A stretch of DNA of 64,000 nt from Duganella guangzhouensis (lineage in GTDB: Bacteria; Pseudomonadota; Gammaproteobacteria; Burkholderiales; Burkholderiaceae_D). The notes under the pieces were generated by a model that saw nothing but the letters and a program-made list of their open reading frames with translations, made no database searches and was not told where the DNA came from. Each line of letters starts with the position of its first letter. Within the stretch, counting starts at the first letter, position 1. Of this stretch, positions 56,447 through 64,000 are shown piece after piece. The stretch covers positions 1 to 64,000 of the forward strand of contig NZ_WKJK01000021.1 of NCBI RefSeq assembly GCF_009674535.1. Direction: 5' to 3'. The position numbers and the translations under genes were made by a program.

Positions 56447-57845
56447 TTTTCTGGAACAGCGCGTAAAACAAACCATCGTGATCCTGCCCGGAGCCGCCGG
56501 CGGGGAGCAATTGACCGGGCGCATCCAGTCGGACAGCCTGATTGCGTACAGCAAAAGCGGCCGCCTGCGCCTCGGATTCCTGCGGCCACAAGGAACATGT
56601 CACGAATAGCAATTTACCACCCGGTGCCAGCATCTGCCAAAGGTTGTCGAGGATTTTGCCGGAAAGTGTTGCAAGTTGGAGCGTGTCGCCCTTGCGGCGC
56701 AACCAGCGGATATCCGGGTGGCGGCGCACGATGCCGGAGGCGGTGCACGGCACGTCGGCCAGGATGCGGTCGTACTGCTGGCCGTCCCACCAGTCCTTGT
56801 TTTGCGCCTCGGCCGGCTTCAGCGCGGCTTGCAGTTGCAAGCGGTCGAGGTTTTCGCCGACGCGGGCCAGGCGCTTGGGATCGGCATCCAGCGCGGTCAC
56901 CTGGGCCTCGGCCAGTTCCAGGATGTGGCAGGTTTTGCCGCCCGGCGCGGCGCAGGCATCCAGCACGCGCATGCCGGGCTGCACGTCCAGCAGCGGCGCC
57001 GCCAGCTGGGCGCCGGCGTCCTGCACCGACACCACACCGTCGGCGAAGCCGGGAATCAGCTGCACGCCGACCGGTTTTTCCAGCCGCACCGCGTAGGGGC
57101 CGATCTGGGTCGCGTCCATGCCGGCCTCGGCCAGCGTAGCCAGGTATTGTTCGACCGTCGCCTTGCGGGCGTTGACGCGCAGGGTCAGCGGCGGCGCACT
57201 ATTTCCGGAAGCAAGAATCTGCTGCCATTGTTGCGGCCAGGCTGTCTTGACCGCGTCGATCCACCATTGCGGATAATTCCATTTTGCGACCGGTTGCAAC
57301 AGGACCGCGTCCAGCAGCGCCTTGCGCTCGCGCAGGAAGCGGCGCAGCACGGCGTTGACCATGCCCTTGGCGCGCGCGGTGTCCGGATGGGCTTCGGCGG
57401 CGCTGACGGTCTGGTCGACCACGGTGAATTCTTCGTACGGCGGGGTGTCGTCGGGCGCGGTCAGCAGCGCCAGCGCGCACGACAGCAGCGACAGCACCAG
57501 CGCTTCCGGCGCCTTGGGCGCCATCAGGCCGATCAGCGCCTCGCTCTGGCCCAGCTGGCGCATGGCGCGATAGGCGATGTCCTGCATGGCGCCGCGCGCC
57601 TGCGGGGTGATGTCGGGCTGTTTGGACCAGACCTGGGCCAGCGCCTGCGGCAGATTGGTGCCGGTTTTGACCTGTACCACCGCGCTGGCGGCACCGATCA
57701 GGCTGTAGGCCAGGGAATCGGGCTTCAGATTGGTCTGGAACTGGGTCTGCAACGCCGGTTTCAGGTCGCGGGAATGGCTGGCGCGCAGTTTGGGCGCAGC
57801 CGGCTTGGCGGGCGACTTCAGGGAGAGCGTTGGACGCTTGTTCAT
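56439..57845 (-). CDS. rsmB: 16S rRNA (cytosine-967-C5)-methyltransferase
   Basis: 468 aa. An N-terminal NusB-like helical domain (to about residue 190, with an extra basic N-terminal extension of about 45 residues) precedes the Rossmann methyltransferase: DACAAPGGKTCHI near residue 299 for SAM, ADVPCTASGIVRRHPDIRW with the first catalytic Cys, and FVTCSLWPQE with the second. It methylates C967 of 16S rRNA. It heads the DUF4390-ntrY-ntrX unit, with overlapping or abutting ends. Confidence 0.94.
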   Translation of the reverse strand: MNKRPTLSLKSPAKPAAPKLRASHSRDLKPALQTQFQTNLKPDSLAYSLIGAASAVVQVKTGTNLPQALAQVWSKQPDITPQARGAMQDIAYRAMRQLGQSEALIGLMAPKAPEALVLSLLSCALALLTAPDDTPPYEEFTVVDQTVSAAEAHPDTARAKGMVNAVLRRFLRERKALLDAVLLQPVAKWNYPQWWIDAVKTAWPQQWQQILASGNSAPPLTLRVNARKATVEQYLATLAEAGMDATQIGPYAVRLEKPVGVQLIPGFADGVVSVQDAGAQLAAPLLDVQPGMRVLDACAAPGGKTCHILELAEAQVTALDADPKRLARVGENLDRLQLQAALKPAEAQNKDWWDGQQYDRILADVPCTASGIVRRHPDIRWLRRKGDTLQLATLSGKILDNLWQMLAPGGKLLFVTCSLWPQESEAQAAAFAVRNQAVRLDAPGQLLPAGGSGQDHDGLFYALFQKNA

Positions 57846-57999
57846 ATGCTAATTCCAGTGGGTAACGGCCGTGATCGCGCAGTATACATTAGCGCCCCAG
57901 CCAAGGCGACCACGGGAGATATAAACGGTTGTATCAATCTATATCAAGCCGGATACACTTTCCGGGCGTACGATCGGGAGTTCTCATAGGAGAAATGCC

Positions 58000-58290
58000 A
58001 TGGAAATCCAGACAGTTGAGACCGTTACCAGCCAAATTTCGCAACGTGTCATCACCATCGAAGGGGAGATCGTCCAGGTGAAAGAACGTCTGGGCACGGT
58101 CGAAATGGACGTCGCGGTCATCAAGTCGAACTACGCCAGGCGCGAAGATATTGCACAGCTGGAAGTTAAAATGGCGCAAATGGAAAACCGGCTGCTGCGC
58201 TGGTTCTTTGCCACCGCGATCACGCTGGCCGGGCTGAGCGGCACGCTGGCGTTTCTGGCGGCGCGGTTTGTTCCGCAGTTTGTTCATTAG
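58000..58290 (+). CDS. Small coiled-coil protein with C-terminal membrane anchor
   Basis: 96 aa. Residues 5-70 are an uninterrupted predicted coiled coil (EIVQVKERLGTVEMDVAVIK, then LEVKMAQMENRLL), and 70-90 is one TM helix (FFATAITLAGLSGTLAFLAARF). AGGAGAAATGCC precedes the ATG. It resembles the Bdr-like or DUF1640-type tail-anchored coiled coils often found in pairs with phage genes, but no phage is nearby. Function unknown; it probably oligomerises at the inner membrane. Confidence 0.7.
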   Translation: MEIQTVETVTSQISQRVITIEGEIVQVKERLGTVEMDVAVIKSNYARREDIAQLEVKMAQMENRLLRWFFATAITLAGLSGTLAFLAARFVPQFVH

Positions 58291-58333
58291 GCAGGCCGCG
58301 CCCCGCTCCGTCCGATCCGCGCAGTATACACAG

Positions 58334-58339
58334 TATAAT
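58334..58339 (+). promoter_or_regulatory. Consensus -10 box TATAAT upstream of argS
   Basis: A perfect TATAAT, 63 bp before the argS ATG. No matching -35 is seen at the usual spacing. Confidence 0.35.
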
Positions 58340-58402
58340 ATTCGCTGTTTGGCCGGCGCCCGCGCGCCCGCCGTTTCCACTATCTGATGAAATTTTAAGC
58401 GC

Positions 58403-60112
58403 ATGCTAGCCCAACAAAAACAAGACATTACCGCCCTGTTCCAGGCCGCCCTCGCCCCTATCCTGGCCGGTACCGAAGTCACCGCCAACGTGGTGCTGGA
58501 GCGCCCGCGCGACCCGTCCCACGGTGACGTCGCCTGCAACATCGCCATGCAACTGGCCAAGCAGCTCAAAATGAATCCGCGCGAACTGGCCACCAAGCTG
58601 GTCGACGCCCTGCTGGCCAACCCGGCCCGCGACGGCCTGATCGACAGCGCCGACATCGCCGGTCCAGGCTTCATCAACCTGCGCGTCAGCGCCGCCTCGA
58701 AACAGGCCGTGGTCAAGACCGTGCTGGCGCAAGGCGCCGCCTACGGCACCGCCGACGCTGGCGCCGGCAAAAAAGTCATCATCGAATTCGTCTCCGCCAA
58801 CCCGACCGGCCCGCTGCACGTCGGCCACGGCCGCCAGGCCGCGCTGGGCGACGCGCTGTCGTCGCTGTTCGTCTCGCAAGGCTACGACGTCACCCGCGAG
58901 TTTTACTACAACGACGCCGGCGTACAGATCCAGACTCTGGCCAACTCGGTGCAGGCACGCCTGCGCGGCTACAAGCCGGGCGACGCTGCATGGCCGGAAT
59001 CGGCCTACAACGGCGACTACATCGCCGACATCGCCGAAGACTTCAAACAGAAGAAAACCGTGTCCGCCTCCGACGGCTCGCCGGCCACCGCCTCCGGCGA
59101 CATCGAAGACATCGAATCGATCCGCGCCTTCGCCGTGACCTACCTGCGTAACGAGCAGGACATCGACCTGCAAGCCTTTGGCGTCAAGTTCGACAACTAC
59201 TACCTGGAATCGTCGCTGTACTCGGACGGCAAAGTGGAAGCCGCCGTCGACATGCTGAACAAATCCGGCAAAACCTACGAGGAAGACGGCGCGCTGTGGC
59301 TGCGCACCGAGGACTACGGCGACGACAAGAACCGCGTCATGCGCAAGAAGGACGGCACCTACACCTACTTCGTGCCGGACGTGGCCTACCACATCGTCAA
59401 ATTCCAGCGCGGCTTCCAGCAGGCCATCAACGTGCAAGGCTCCGACCACCACGGCACCATCGCCCGCGTGCGCGCCGGTCTGCAAGCGGTCAACGTCGGC
59501 ATCCCGCAAGGCTTCCCCGACTACGTGCTGCACAAAATGGTCACCGTGATGAAGGGCGGCGAAGAGGTCAAGATCTCCAAGCGCGCCGGCTCCTACGTCA
59601 CCGTGCGCGACCTGATCGAATGGTCGGGCGGCGGCGACATCACCAAGGGCCGCGACGCCGTGCGCTTCTTCCTGATCTCGCGTAAAGCCGACACCGAATT
59701 CGTGTTCGACGTCGACGTCGCGTTGAAAACCTCGGACGAGAATCCAGTCTATTATGTGCAGTACGCCCACGCGCGTATCTGCCGCATGCTGGAACAATGG
59801 ACCGGCAACGAAGCCGACCTGGCCAACGTCGACCTGTCGCCGCTGACCGCGCCAACCGAAGCGGCGCTGCTGGCGACGCTGGCCGCGTATCCGGAAGCAC
59901 TGGCGCGCGCCCAGGCGGAACTGGGCCCGCACCAGATCGCGTTCTACCTGCGCGACCTGGCCGCCAACCTGCACAGCTTCTACTTCGCGGAACGCGTGCT
60001 GGTCGACGACGAGGCGCTGAAGGCGGCACGTATCGCGCTGATGGTCGCGACCCGCCAGGTGCTGCGCAACGGCCTGGCGCTGATCGGTGTTTCGGCTCCC
60101 AACAAAATGTAA
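58403..60112 (+). CDS. argS: Arginyl-tRNA synthetase
   Basis: 569 aa. The class I signature HVGH near residue 139 follows EFVSANPTGPL. The KMSKS-like motif is VKISKRAGSY near 390. The N-terminal Add-1 domain (about 1-100) and the C-terminal anticodon-binding DALR domain (about 450-569) are in place. It charges tRNA-Arg. It is the first gene of a run of seven plus-strand genes. Confidence 0.96.
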   Translation: MLAQQKQDITALFQAALAPILAGTEVTANVVLERPRDPSHGDVACNIAMQLAKQLKMNPRELATKLVDALLANPARDGLIDSADIAGPGFINLRVSAASKQAVVKTVLAQGAAYGTADAGAGKKVIIEFVSANPTGPLHVGHGRQAALGDALSSLFVSQGYDVTREFYYNDAGVQIQTLANSVQARLRGYKPGDAAWPESAYNGDYIADIAEDFKQKKTVSASDGSPATASGDIEDIESIRAFAVTYLRNEQDIDLQAFGVKFDNYYLESSLYSDGKVEAAVDMLNKSGKTYEEDGALWLRTEDYGDDKNRVMRKKDGTYTYFVPDVAYHIVKFQRGFQQAINVQGSDHHGTIARVRAGLQAVNVGIPQGFPDYVLHKMVTVMKGGEEVKISKRAGSYVTVRDLIEWSGGGDITKGRDAVRFFLISRKADTEFVFDVDVALKTSDENPVYYVQYAHARICRMLEQWTGNEADLANVDLSPLTAPTEAALLATLAAYPEALARAQAELGPHQIAFYLRDLAANLHSFYFAERVLVDDEALKAARIALMVATRQVLRNGLALIGVSAPNKM

Positions 60113-60133
60113 TTGCGAAGGACATCCCGCACA

Positions 60134-60826
60134 ATGAATTTCCGCTCCAGCTTTACTCCGCGTAGCAAACAGCAGGGCAACACCTTCATCGGCATTATCA
60201 TCGGCCTGGTTATCGGCCTGAGTATCGCCGTGGTGGTGGCGCTGATGATTACCAAAGGCTCGACTCCGTTCACCGACAAGGGCCATCCGAGTAAAACGAC
60301 GGAACCGACTGCGGGACAGATCGCCGATCCTAACAAGCCTATGTACGGCAACAAGGACGCCGCGCGCGAAGCCGCCAAGGACCTCTCGCGCGACCAGCAG
60401 GCGCCTGCCGCACCGGCAGCACCGGCTCCGGCGGCTAGCGCGGCCGACCAGTTGCAGGCGGTGGTGGACAAGATCCAGGCTGCGCCAGCCAAGCCGGCAC
60501 CGGCCGTGCCCAACGCCGCCAACGTCACGCCGCAACCGGCCGCCAAAGCCGCCGCGCCGGCAGCAGCAGCTGCCGATGCTGGCGACGAAAAATTCACCTA
60601 CTATCTGCAAGCCGGCGCCTTCCGCGAAGTGGCCGACGCCGAAAACGCCCGCGCCAAGCTGGCCCTGCTCGGCTTTGAAGCCAACATCTCGGACCGCGCC
60701 ACCGATACCGGCGTACTGCATCGCGTGCGTCTCGGCCCTTACAACCAGGTCGAGACCATGAACAAGGTCCGTAGCAAACTGTCCGAAAACGGCGTTGATG
60801 TCGCCGTTGTCCGCAACCAGAAATAA
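60134..60826 (+). CDS. SPOR domain membrane protein (FtsN-like layout)
   Basis: 230 aa from the ATG at 60134; the TTG frame start upstream is less likely. A short cytoplasmic head and TM helix (residues about 15-38, FIGIIIGLVIGLSIAVVVAL) precede a Pro/Ala-rich linker of about 110 residues and a C-terminal SPOR domain (about 155-228, YYLQAGAFREVADAENARAK, LHRVRLGPY). SPOR binds denuded peptidoglycan at the septum. The layout is that of FtsN-like cell-division proteins, which in betaproteobacteria commonly sit after argS. Confidence 0.88.
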   Translation: MNFRSSFTPRSKQQGNTFIGIIIGLVIGLSIAVVVALMITKGSTPFTDKGHPSKTTEPTAGQIADPNKPMYGNKDAAREAAKDLSRDQQAPAAPAAPAPAASAADQLQAVVDKIQAAPAKPAPAVPNAANVTPQPAAKAAAPAAAAADAGDEKFTYYLQAGAFREVADAENARAKLALLGFEANISDRATDTGVLHRVRLGPYNQVETMNKVRSKLSENGVDVAVVRNQK

Positions 60827-60840
60827 ATCTAGGAGTAACG

Positions 60841-61506
60841 ATGCGATTCCTGAAGTTCGTCCTGACCGCCCTGACCCTGAGCGCCGTGGCGCTGAGCGCC
60901 TCCGCCTCGCCCACCGATCCAAAACTGGGCACCGAATACAAAGCGCTGAACACGCCCCAGCCGGTGGACACCGGCAAAAAAGTCGAAGTGATCGAGTTCT
61001 TCGACTACGCCTGCCCGCACTGCGCCGGCTTTGACAGCACGCTCAACGCCTGGGTCAAAAAACAGGGCGACAACATCGTCTTCAAGCGCGTCCACATCGG
61101 CCGCCAGAACGGCGACCTGCCGCAAGCGAAAATGTTCTACACGCTGCAAGCCATGGGCGTTCTAACGCCTGAACTGCACAGCAAGGCGTTCGACGAAATC
61201 CACGTCAACCACAACCGCATGAACCGCGATGAGCTGGTGTTCGACTTCGTCGCCAAGCAGGGCGTGGACCGTCAGAAGTTCATCGACACCTATCGCGGCT
61301 TCGGCGTCGCCGGCCATATGCGCAAGGCGCTGGCCATGATGGACGCCTACCAGGTCGAATTCTGGCCACTGCTGGCGGTGGACGGCAAATGGATCACCGC
61401 ACCATCAATGGCTGACGCCAACGCCAGCAGCGAAGCACAGCTGAACGACGCCGTGACGCGCGTGCTGGACGCGCTGGTGATCAAAGCCAAAGCAGAGAAG
61501 AAGTAA
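60841..61506 (+). CDS. dsbA: Thiol:disulfide interchange protein DsbA
   Basis: 221 aa. A signal peptide of 22 residues ends SASAS. The active site is Cys58-Pro-His-Cys61 (FFDYACPHCAGF), the DsbA sequence, and the cis-Pro loop is FWPLLAVDG near residue 179. It introduces disulfides into periplasmic proteins and is re-oxidised by DsbB. It follows the SPOR gene by 14 bp, with CTAGGAGTAACG before the ATG. Confidence 0.93.
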   Translation: MRFLKFVLTALTLSAVALSASASPTDPKLGTEYKALNTPQPVDTGKKVEVIEFFDYACPHCAGFDSTLNAWVKKQGDNIVFKRVHIGRQNGDLPQAKMFYTLQAMGVLTPELHSKAFDEIHVNHNRMNRDELVFDFVAKQGVDRQKFIDTYRGFGVAGHMRKALAMMDAYQVEFWPLLAVDGKWITAPSMADANASSEAQLNDAVTRVLDALVIKAKAEKK

Positions 61507-61508
61507 GC

Positions 61509-62288
61509 ATGGCGCCTTTGCGCGTCTTCATCACCGGCGCATCCAGTGGACTGGGCGCCGCGTTGGCCCGCCAGTATGCGTCGCAAGGCGCTACCCTCGG
61601 CCTGCTGGCCCGGCGCGGCGACGCGCTGGACGCCCTGATCGCCGCCCTCCCCAACGCCGAACGCCACCGCGCCTATGCGGTGGACGTGCGCGACCACGCC
61701 GCCATCAACGACGCCGCGCAAGCCTTCCTGACGCATGCCGGCGGTGTTGACGTGGTGATCGCCAATGCCGGCATCTCGGTCGGCACGCTGACCGAGTACG
61801 CCGAAGATATCGACGTTTTCGCCGACGTCATCGCCACCAACGTGGTGGCCACCGCCGCCACCTTCGCGCCCTTCATCGCCGCCATGCGCACGCAGCGCAC
61901 GCCGGGACGGCTGGTCGGCGTCGGCAGCGTGGCCGGCATTCGCGGCCTGCCCGGCGCCGAAGCGTACAGCGCCTCCAAGGCCGCCGTGATCAGCTACTGC
62001 GAATCGCTGCGGCTGGAAATGAAACCCTACGGCATCCGCGTGGTCACCCTCTGCCCCGGCTACATCGACACCCCGATGACGCAGGTGAATCCGTATCCGA
62101 TGCCGTTCCTGATGGCGCCCGACAAATTCGCCGCGCGCGCCGCACAAGTGATCGCCGCCGGCAGTAGCTACGCGGTGATCCCGTGGCAGATGGGCGTGGT
62201 GGCCAAGGTGCTGCGCCTGCTGCCCAACAGCGTCTACGACTGGGCCTTCGGCAAGGCGCCGCACAAACCTCGTAAAAAAGCAGCATGA
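61509..62288 (+). CDS. Short-chain dehydrogenase/reductase
   Basis: 259 aa. The SDR marks are the Rossmann TGASSGLG (residues 9-16), NAG in VIANAGIS near 90, and the catalytic Ser, Tyr and Lys (VGSVAGIRG near 138; YSASK near 155). The PGYIDTPM motif follows near 184. It lies two bases after dsbA and overlaps the birA start by 4 bp, so it is in the operon. The substrate is unknown; the C-terminal region is basic (KPRKKAA) and hydrophobic, as in membrane-associated SDRs. Confidence 0.88.
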   Translation: MAPLRVFITGASSGLGAALARQYASQGATLGLLARRGDALDALIAALPNAERHRAYAVDVRDHAAINDAAQAFLTHAGGVDVVIANAGISVGTLTEYAEDIDVFADVIATNVVATAATFAPFIAAMRTQRTPGRLVGVGSVAGIRGLPGAEAYSASKAAVISYCESLRLEMKPYGIRVVTLCPGYIDTPMTQVNPYPMPFLMAPDKFAARAAQVIAAGSSYAVIPWQMGVVAKVLRLLPNSVYDWAFGKAPHKPRKKAA

Positions 62289-63085
62289 CTCAACTGAACG
62301 CATCAGCCATCGCCGCGCACTGCGCCACCTCCGCCAGTCATGTGGCGATTGAGGTGGTGGCCGAAACCGGCTCCACCAACGCCGACCTGCTGGCCCGTAT
62401 CGGCAGCATGCCAGGGCCGGTGCTGCGCATCGCGGAAAACCAGACCGCCGGCCGTGGCCGCGCCGGCCGTTCCTGGCTGTCGCATCCCGGCGCCGCGCTG
62501 ATGTTTTCGCTGGCGTGGCGCTTCAAGGGGCCGCTGCACGCCATGTCCGGCCTGCCGATGGCGGTCGGCGTGGCGCTGGCCGAAACCATCGCCACGCTAG
62601 GCGTGCCGGTGCAGATCAAATGGCCCAACGATTTACTGCGCGACGGCGCCAAGCTGGCCGGCATCCTGGTTGAAACGCAGAGCACCGACGACGGCATCTG
62701 GGCCGTGATTGGCGCCGGCATCAATCTGCTGATGCCGGATGAACTGGAAGCGGCCATCGGCCGCGAAGTGGCGGCCGCGCCATGGCTGGCGCAGATGGAC
62801 CGCAACCAGCTGATGGCCGCGCTATTAAGCCGCCTGGCCGCCGTGCTGGCGGAATTCGACGACACCGGCTTCGCGCCATTTGTCGAACGCTGGAACGCGC
62901 TGCACGCCTGGCAGGGCCAGGACGTGGTGCTGCTGGACCAGGGCGCCGTGGTGCAGCAAGGCCGCGCCGCTGGCGTCGACGCCATTGGCCGTCTGCTGCT
63001 GGACACCGATGCCGGTCGCGTCGAGATCCTGTCCGGCGACGTCTCGCTACGCCTGAACGCAGCACAACCCGGAGCACAACCATGA
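62285..63085 (+). CDS. birA: Biotin--[acetyl-CoA-carboxylase] ligase
   Basis: 266 aa. The catalytic domain has TGSTNADLL near residue 29, GRGRAGRSWLSHPG near 58 for biotinoyl-AMP, KWPNDLL near 115, and KLAGILVET. The N-terminal DNA-binding domain of E. coli BirA is lacking, so it is a group I enzyme that cannot repress biotin genes. Its start overlaps the SDR gene and its stop overlaps coaX (ATGA at both sides), the usual birA-coaX pairing. Confidence 0.94.
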   Translation: MTQLNASAIAAHCATSASHVAIEVVAETGSTNADLLARIGSMPGPVLRIAENQTAGRGRAGRSWLSHPGAALMFSLAWRFKGPLHAMSGLPMAVGVALAETIATLGVPVQIKWPNDLLRDGAKLAGILVETQSTDDGIWAVIGAGINLLMPDELEAAIGREVAAAPWLAQMDRNQLMAALLSRLAAVLAEFDDTGFAPFVERWNALHAWQGQDVVLLDQGAVVQQGRAAGVDAIGRLLLDTDAGRVEILSGDVSLRLNAAQPGAQP

Positions 63086-63834
63086 TTTTGCTGATCGACG
63101 CCGGCAACACCCGCGTCAAATGGGCGCTGGCCGCGCCGGGCGCGCAGCTGGGCGACTGGATCGCCCACGGCGCCGCCACCCACGCCGACATGCCGCAACT
63201 GGAACTGGCCTGGTGCGAAGCCGCCGCCACCCACGGCATCCAGCGCATCCTGATCGCCAACGTCGCCGGCAACGCGCTGCGCGTGCAGCTGGAATACGTG
63301 CTGCAGCGCTGCATGGGGCAGCTGACGCCGGAATGGTTTGCCTCGCTGCCGGCGCTGGCCGGCGTCACCAACGGCTACCGCAATCCATCACAGCTGGGCT
63401 GCGACCGTTTTGCCGCCGCCATCGCCGGCCACGCGCTGGCGCCCGAGCAGCGCGTCATCGTGGTCAACTGCGGCACCGCCACCACCATCGACGCCGTCAC
63501 ACCCGACGGCGTGTTCCTGGGCGGGATGATCCTGCCTGGCCTGGGCCTGATGGCCAGCTCGCTGGCGCGCAATACCGCGCAGTTGCCGCAGATCGCCCAG
63601 GACGGCAATCTGCCGGACGGCTTCGCGGACAATACCGATGATGCTATTCTGAGCGGCATTCTGGCCGCGCAGAGTGGCGCCGTCGAACATGCGTGCGCCG
63701 CGCACCGCGCCGAGGCTTGCATCATCTCCGGCGGCGCCGCGCCCTACATTGCGCCGATGCTGAAAGTACCGTACCGTATCGTCGAAAACGTTGTGCTGAT
63801 CGGCCTCCATGCCGCCGTCGCCAACGCCGAATAA
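63082..63834 (+). CDS. coaX: Type III pantothenate kinase
   Basis: 250 aa from the ATG at 63082, which overlaps the birA stop as ATGA; the longer frame upstream lies in birA. Motifs of the ASKHA fold are LLIDAGNTRVKWAL at the N terminus, GCDRFAAAIAGH near residue 112 and NCGTATTIDAV near 132. It phosphorylates pantothenate in the first step of coenzyme A synthesis. Confidence 0.94.
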   Translation: MILLIDAGNTRVKWALAAPGAQLGDWIAHGAATHADMPQLELAWCEAAATHGIQRILIANVAGNALRVQLEYVLQRCMGQLTPEWFASLPALAGVTNGYRNPSQLGCDRFAAAIAGHALAPEQRVIVVNCGTATTIDAVTPDGVFLGGMILPGLGLMASSLARNTAQLPQIAQDGNLPDGFADNTDDAILSGILAAQSGAVEHACAAHRAEACIISGGAAPYIAPMLKVPYRIVENVVLIGLHAAVANAE

Positions 63835-63844
63835 GGATAGCCCT

Positions 63845-64000
63845 GTGCTGAAGTTTATTTTCTGGTCCCTGCTTGCCGTGAATGCCGCGCTGTTCGCGTA
63901 TGGACGCGGCTATCTGGGCCACTTCAGCGGTAACGAACACGAGCCGCAACGCCTGCTCAACCAGCTGAATGCCGACAAGCTGGCGATCGTCCCGGCCGAC
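63845..64000 (+). CDS. Start of a SPOR-type membrane protein gene (3' end outside window)
   Basis: 52 codons from a GTG at 63845, 10 bp after coaX, with AAGGATAG upstream. The N terminus has a TM helix (FIFWSLLAVNAALFAYG) followed by an arginine- and leucine-containing region. In related genomes a SPOR-related gene follows coaX at this place, so that is the likely identity, but the SPOR domain itself would be beyond the window. Confidence 0.6.
   Translation, partial: MLKFIFWSLLAVNAALFAYGRGYLGHFSGNEHEPQRLLNQLNADKLAIVPAD

Noticed and set aside
57925..57950. FNR-like sequence TCAAT-CTAT-ATCAA near the rsmB start
   Set aside because: Only the right half fits the consensus; the left half TCAAT differs at two of five positions.
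58406..60922. An 838-aa open frame on the minus strand opposite argS
   Set aside because: A shadow of argS and the SPOR gene; no start signal and no recognisable domain.

Overview
The window is one continuous piece of a high-GC betaproteobacterial chromosome, most consistent with Oxalobacteraceae of the Massilia/Duganella type. This rests on gene content and order: erpA and argC beside rpsI-rplM, smg-dprA-LysM opposite def-fmt, a DUF3567 gene, rsmB-DUF4390-ntrY-ntrX, and birA-coaX followed by a SPOR-type gene. I see no tRNA, rRNA, CRISPR array, insertion sequence or prophage. Most of the window is core chromosome with small accessory insertions. About 60 protein genes are called. The only stretch over 300 bp without a credible gene is 31845-32237.

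Layout. 1-3394: the end of an Ala/Pro-rich protein gene, an RND/MMPL exporter and an AraC regulator, chained by ATGA overlaps. 3443-13291: an accessory block bounded by two full-length PD40 (TolB-like propeller) paralogues of 625 aa each in opposite orientation; between them lie a chemoreceptor, an MFS transporter and an exported lactonase-type propeller (ATGA-coupled), then a TetR gene divergent from a TetX-like flavin monooxygenase with a clear palindromic operator. 13336-15815: erpA, argC and the S9/L13 operon (minus strand). 15987-20587: a glycoside-uptake locus (LysR, TonB receptor, Tat-exported GH1 enzyme). 20769-22329: OsmC-like protein, Coq7, an unknown protein. 22441-29076: two ABC-2 systems in a row, a NatAB pair and then an ATPase with a 1194-aa permease fused to a periplasmic M1 metallopeptidase. 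A 40-bp-arm perfect inverted repeat fills the gap to the next gene, a chemoreceptor. 30870-32762: two unknown small proteins and a macro-domain protein. 32763-40784: topB, smg, dprA, LysM, def, fmt and a nitroreductase. 40781-43260: DUF2145 pair, an HCCA-isomerase/DsbA-like protein, and a brnA antitoxin gene with only a relic of its brnT toxin. 43261-49280: metH and a DrrAB-like exporter. 49420-52235: SPW protein, EAL-HDOD protein, class II amidotransferase, DUF3567. 52336-57845: rsmB, DUF4390, ntrY, a short ntrX without its AAA+ domain and a CobW-like protein without a P-loop. 58000-64000: argS, SPOR, dsbA, SDR, birA, coaX and a second SPOR-type gene.

The best candidates for something not well described are the ABC permease/M1 peptidase fusion, the CobW-like pseudo-GTPase attached to ntrYX, the internally deleted brnT that leaves brnA alone, and the Tat/Sec pair of PD40 paralogues. 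No homology search was possible: family names rest on motifs and overall resemblance, and statements about rarity are inference.
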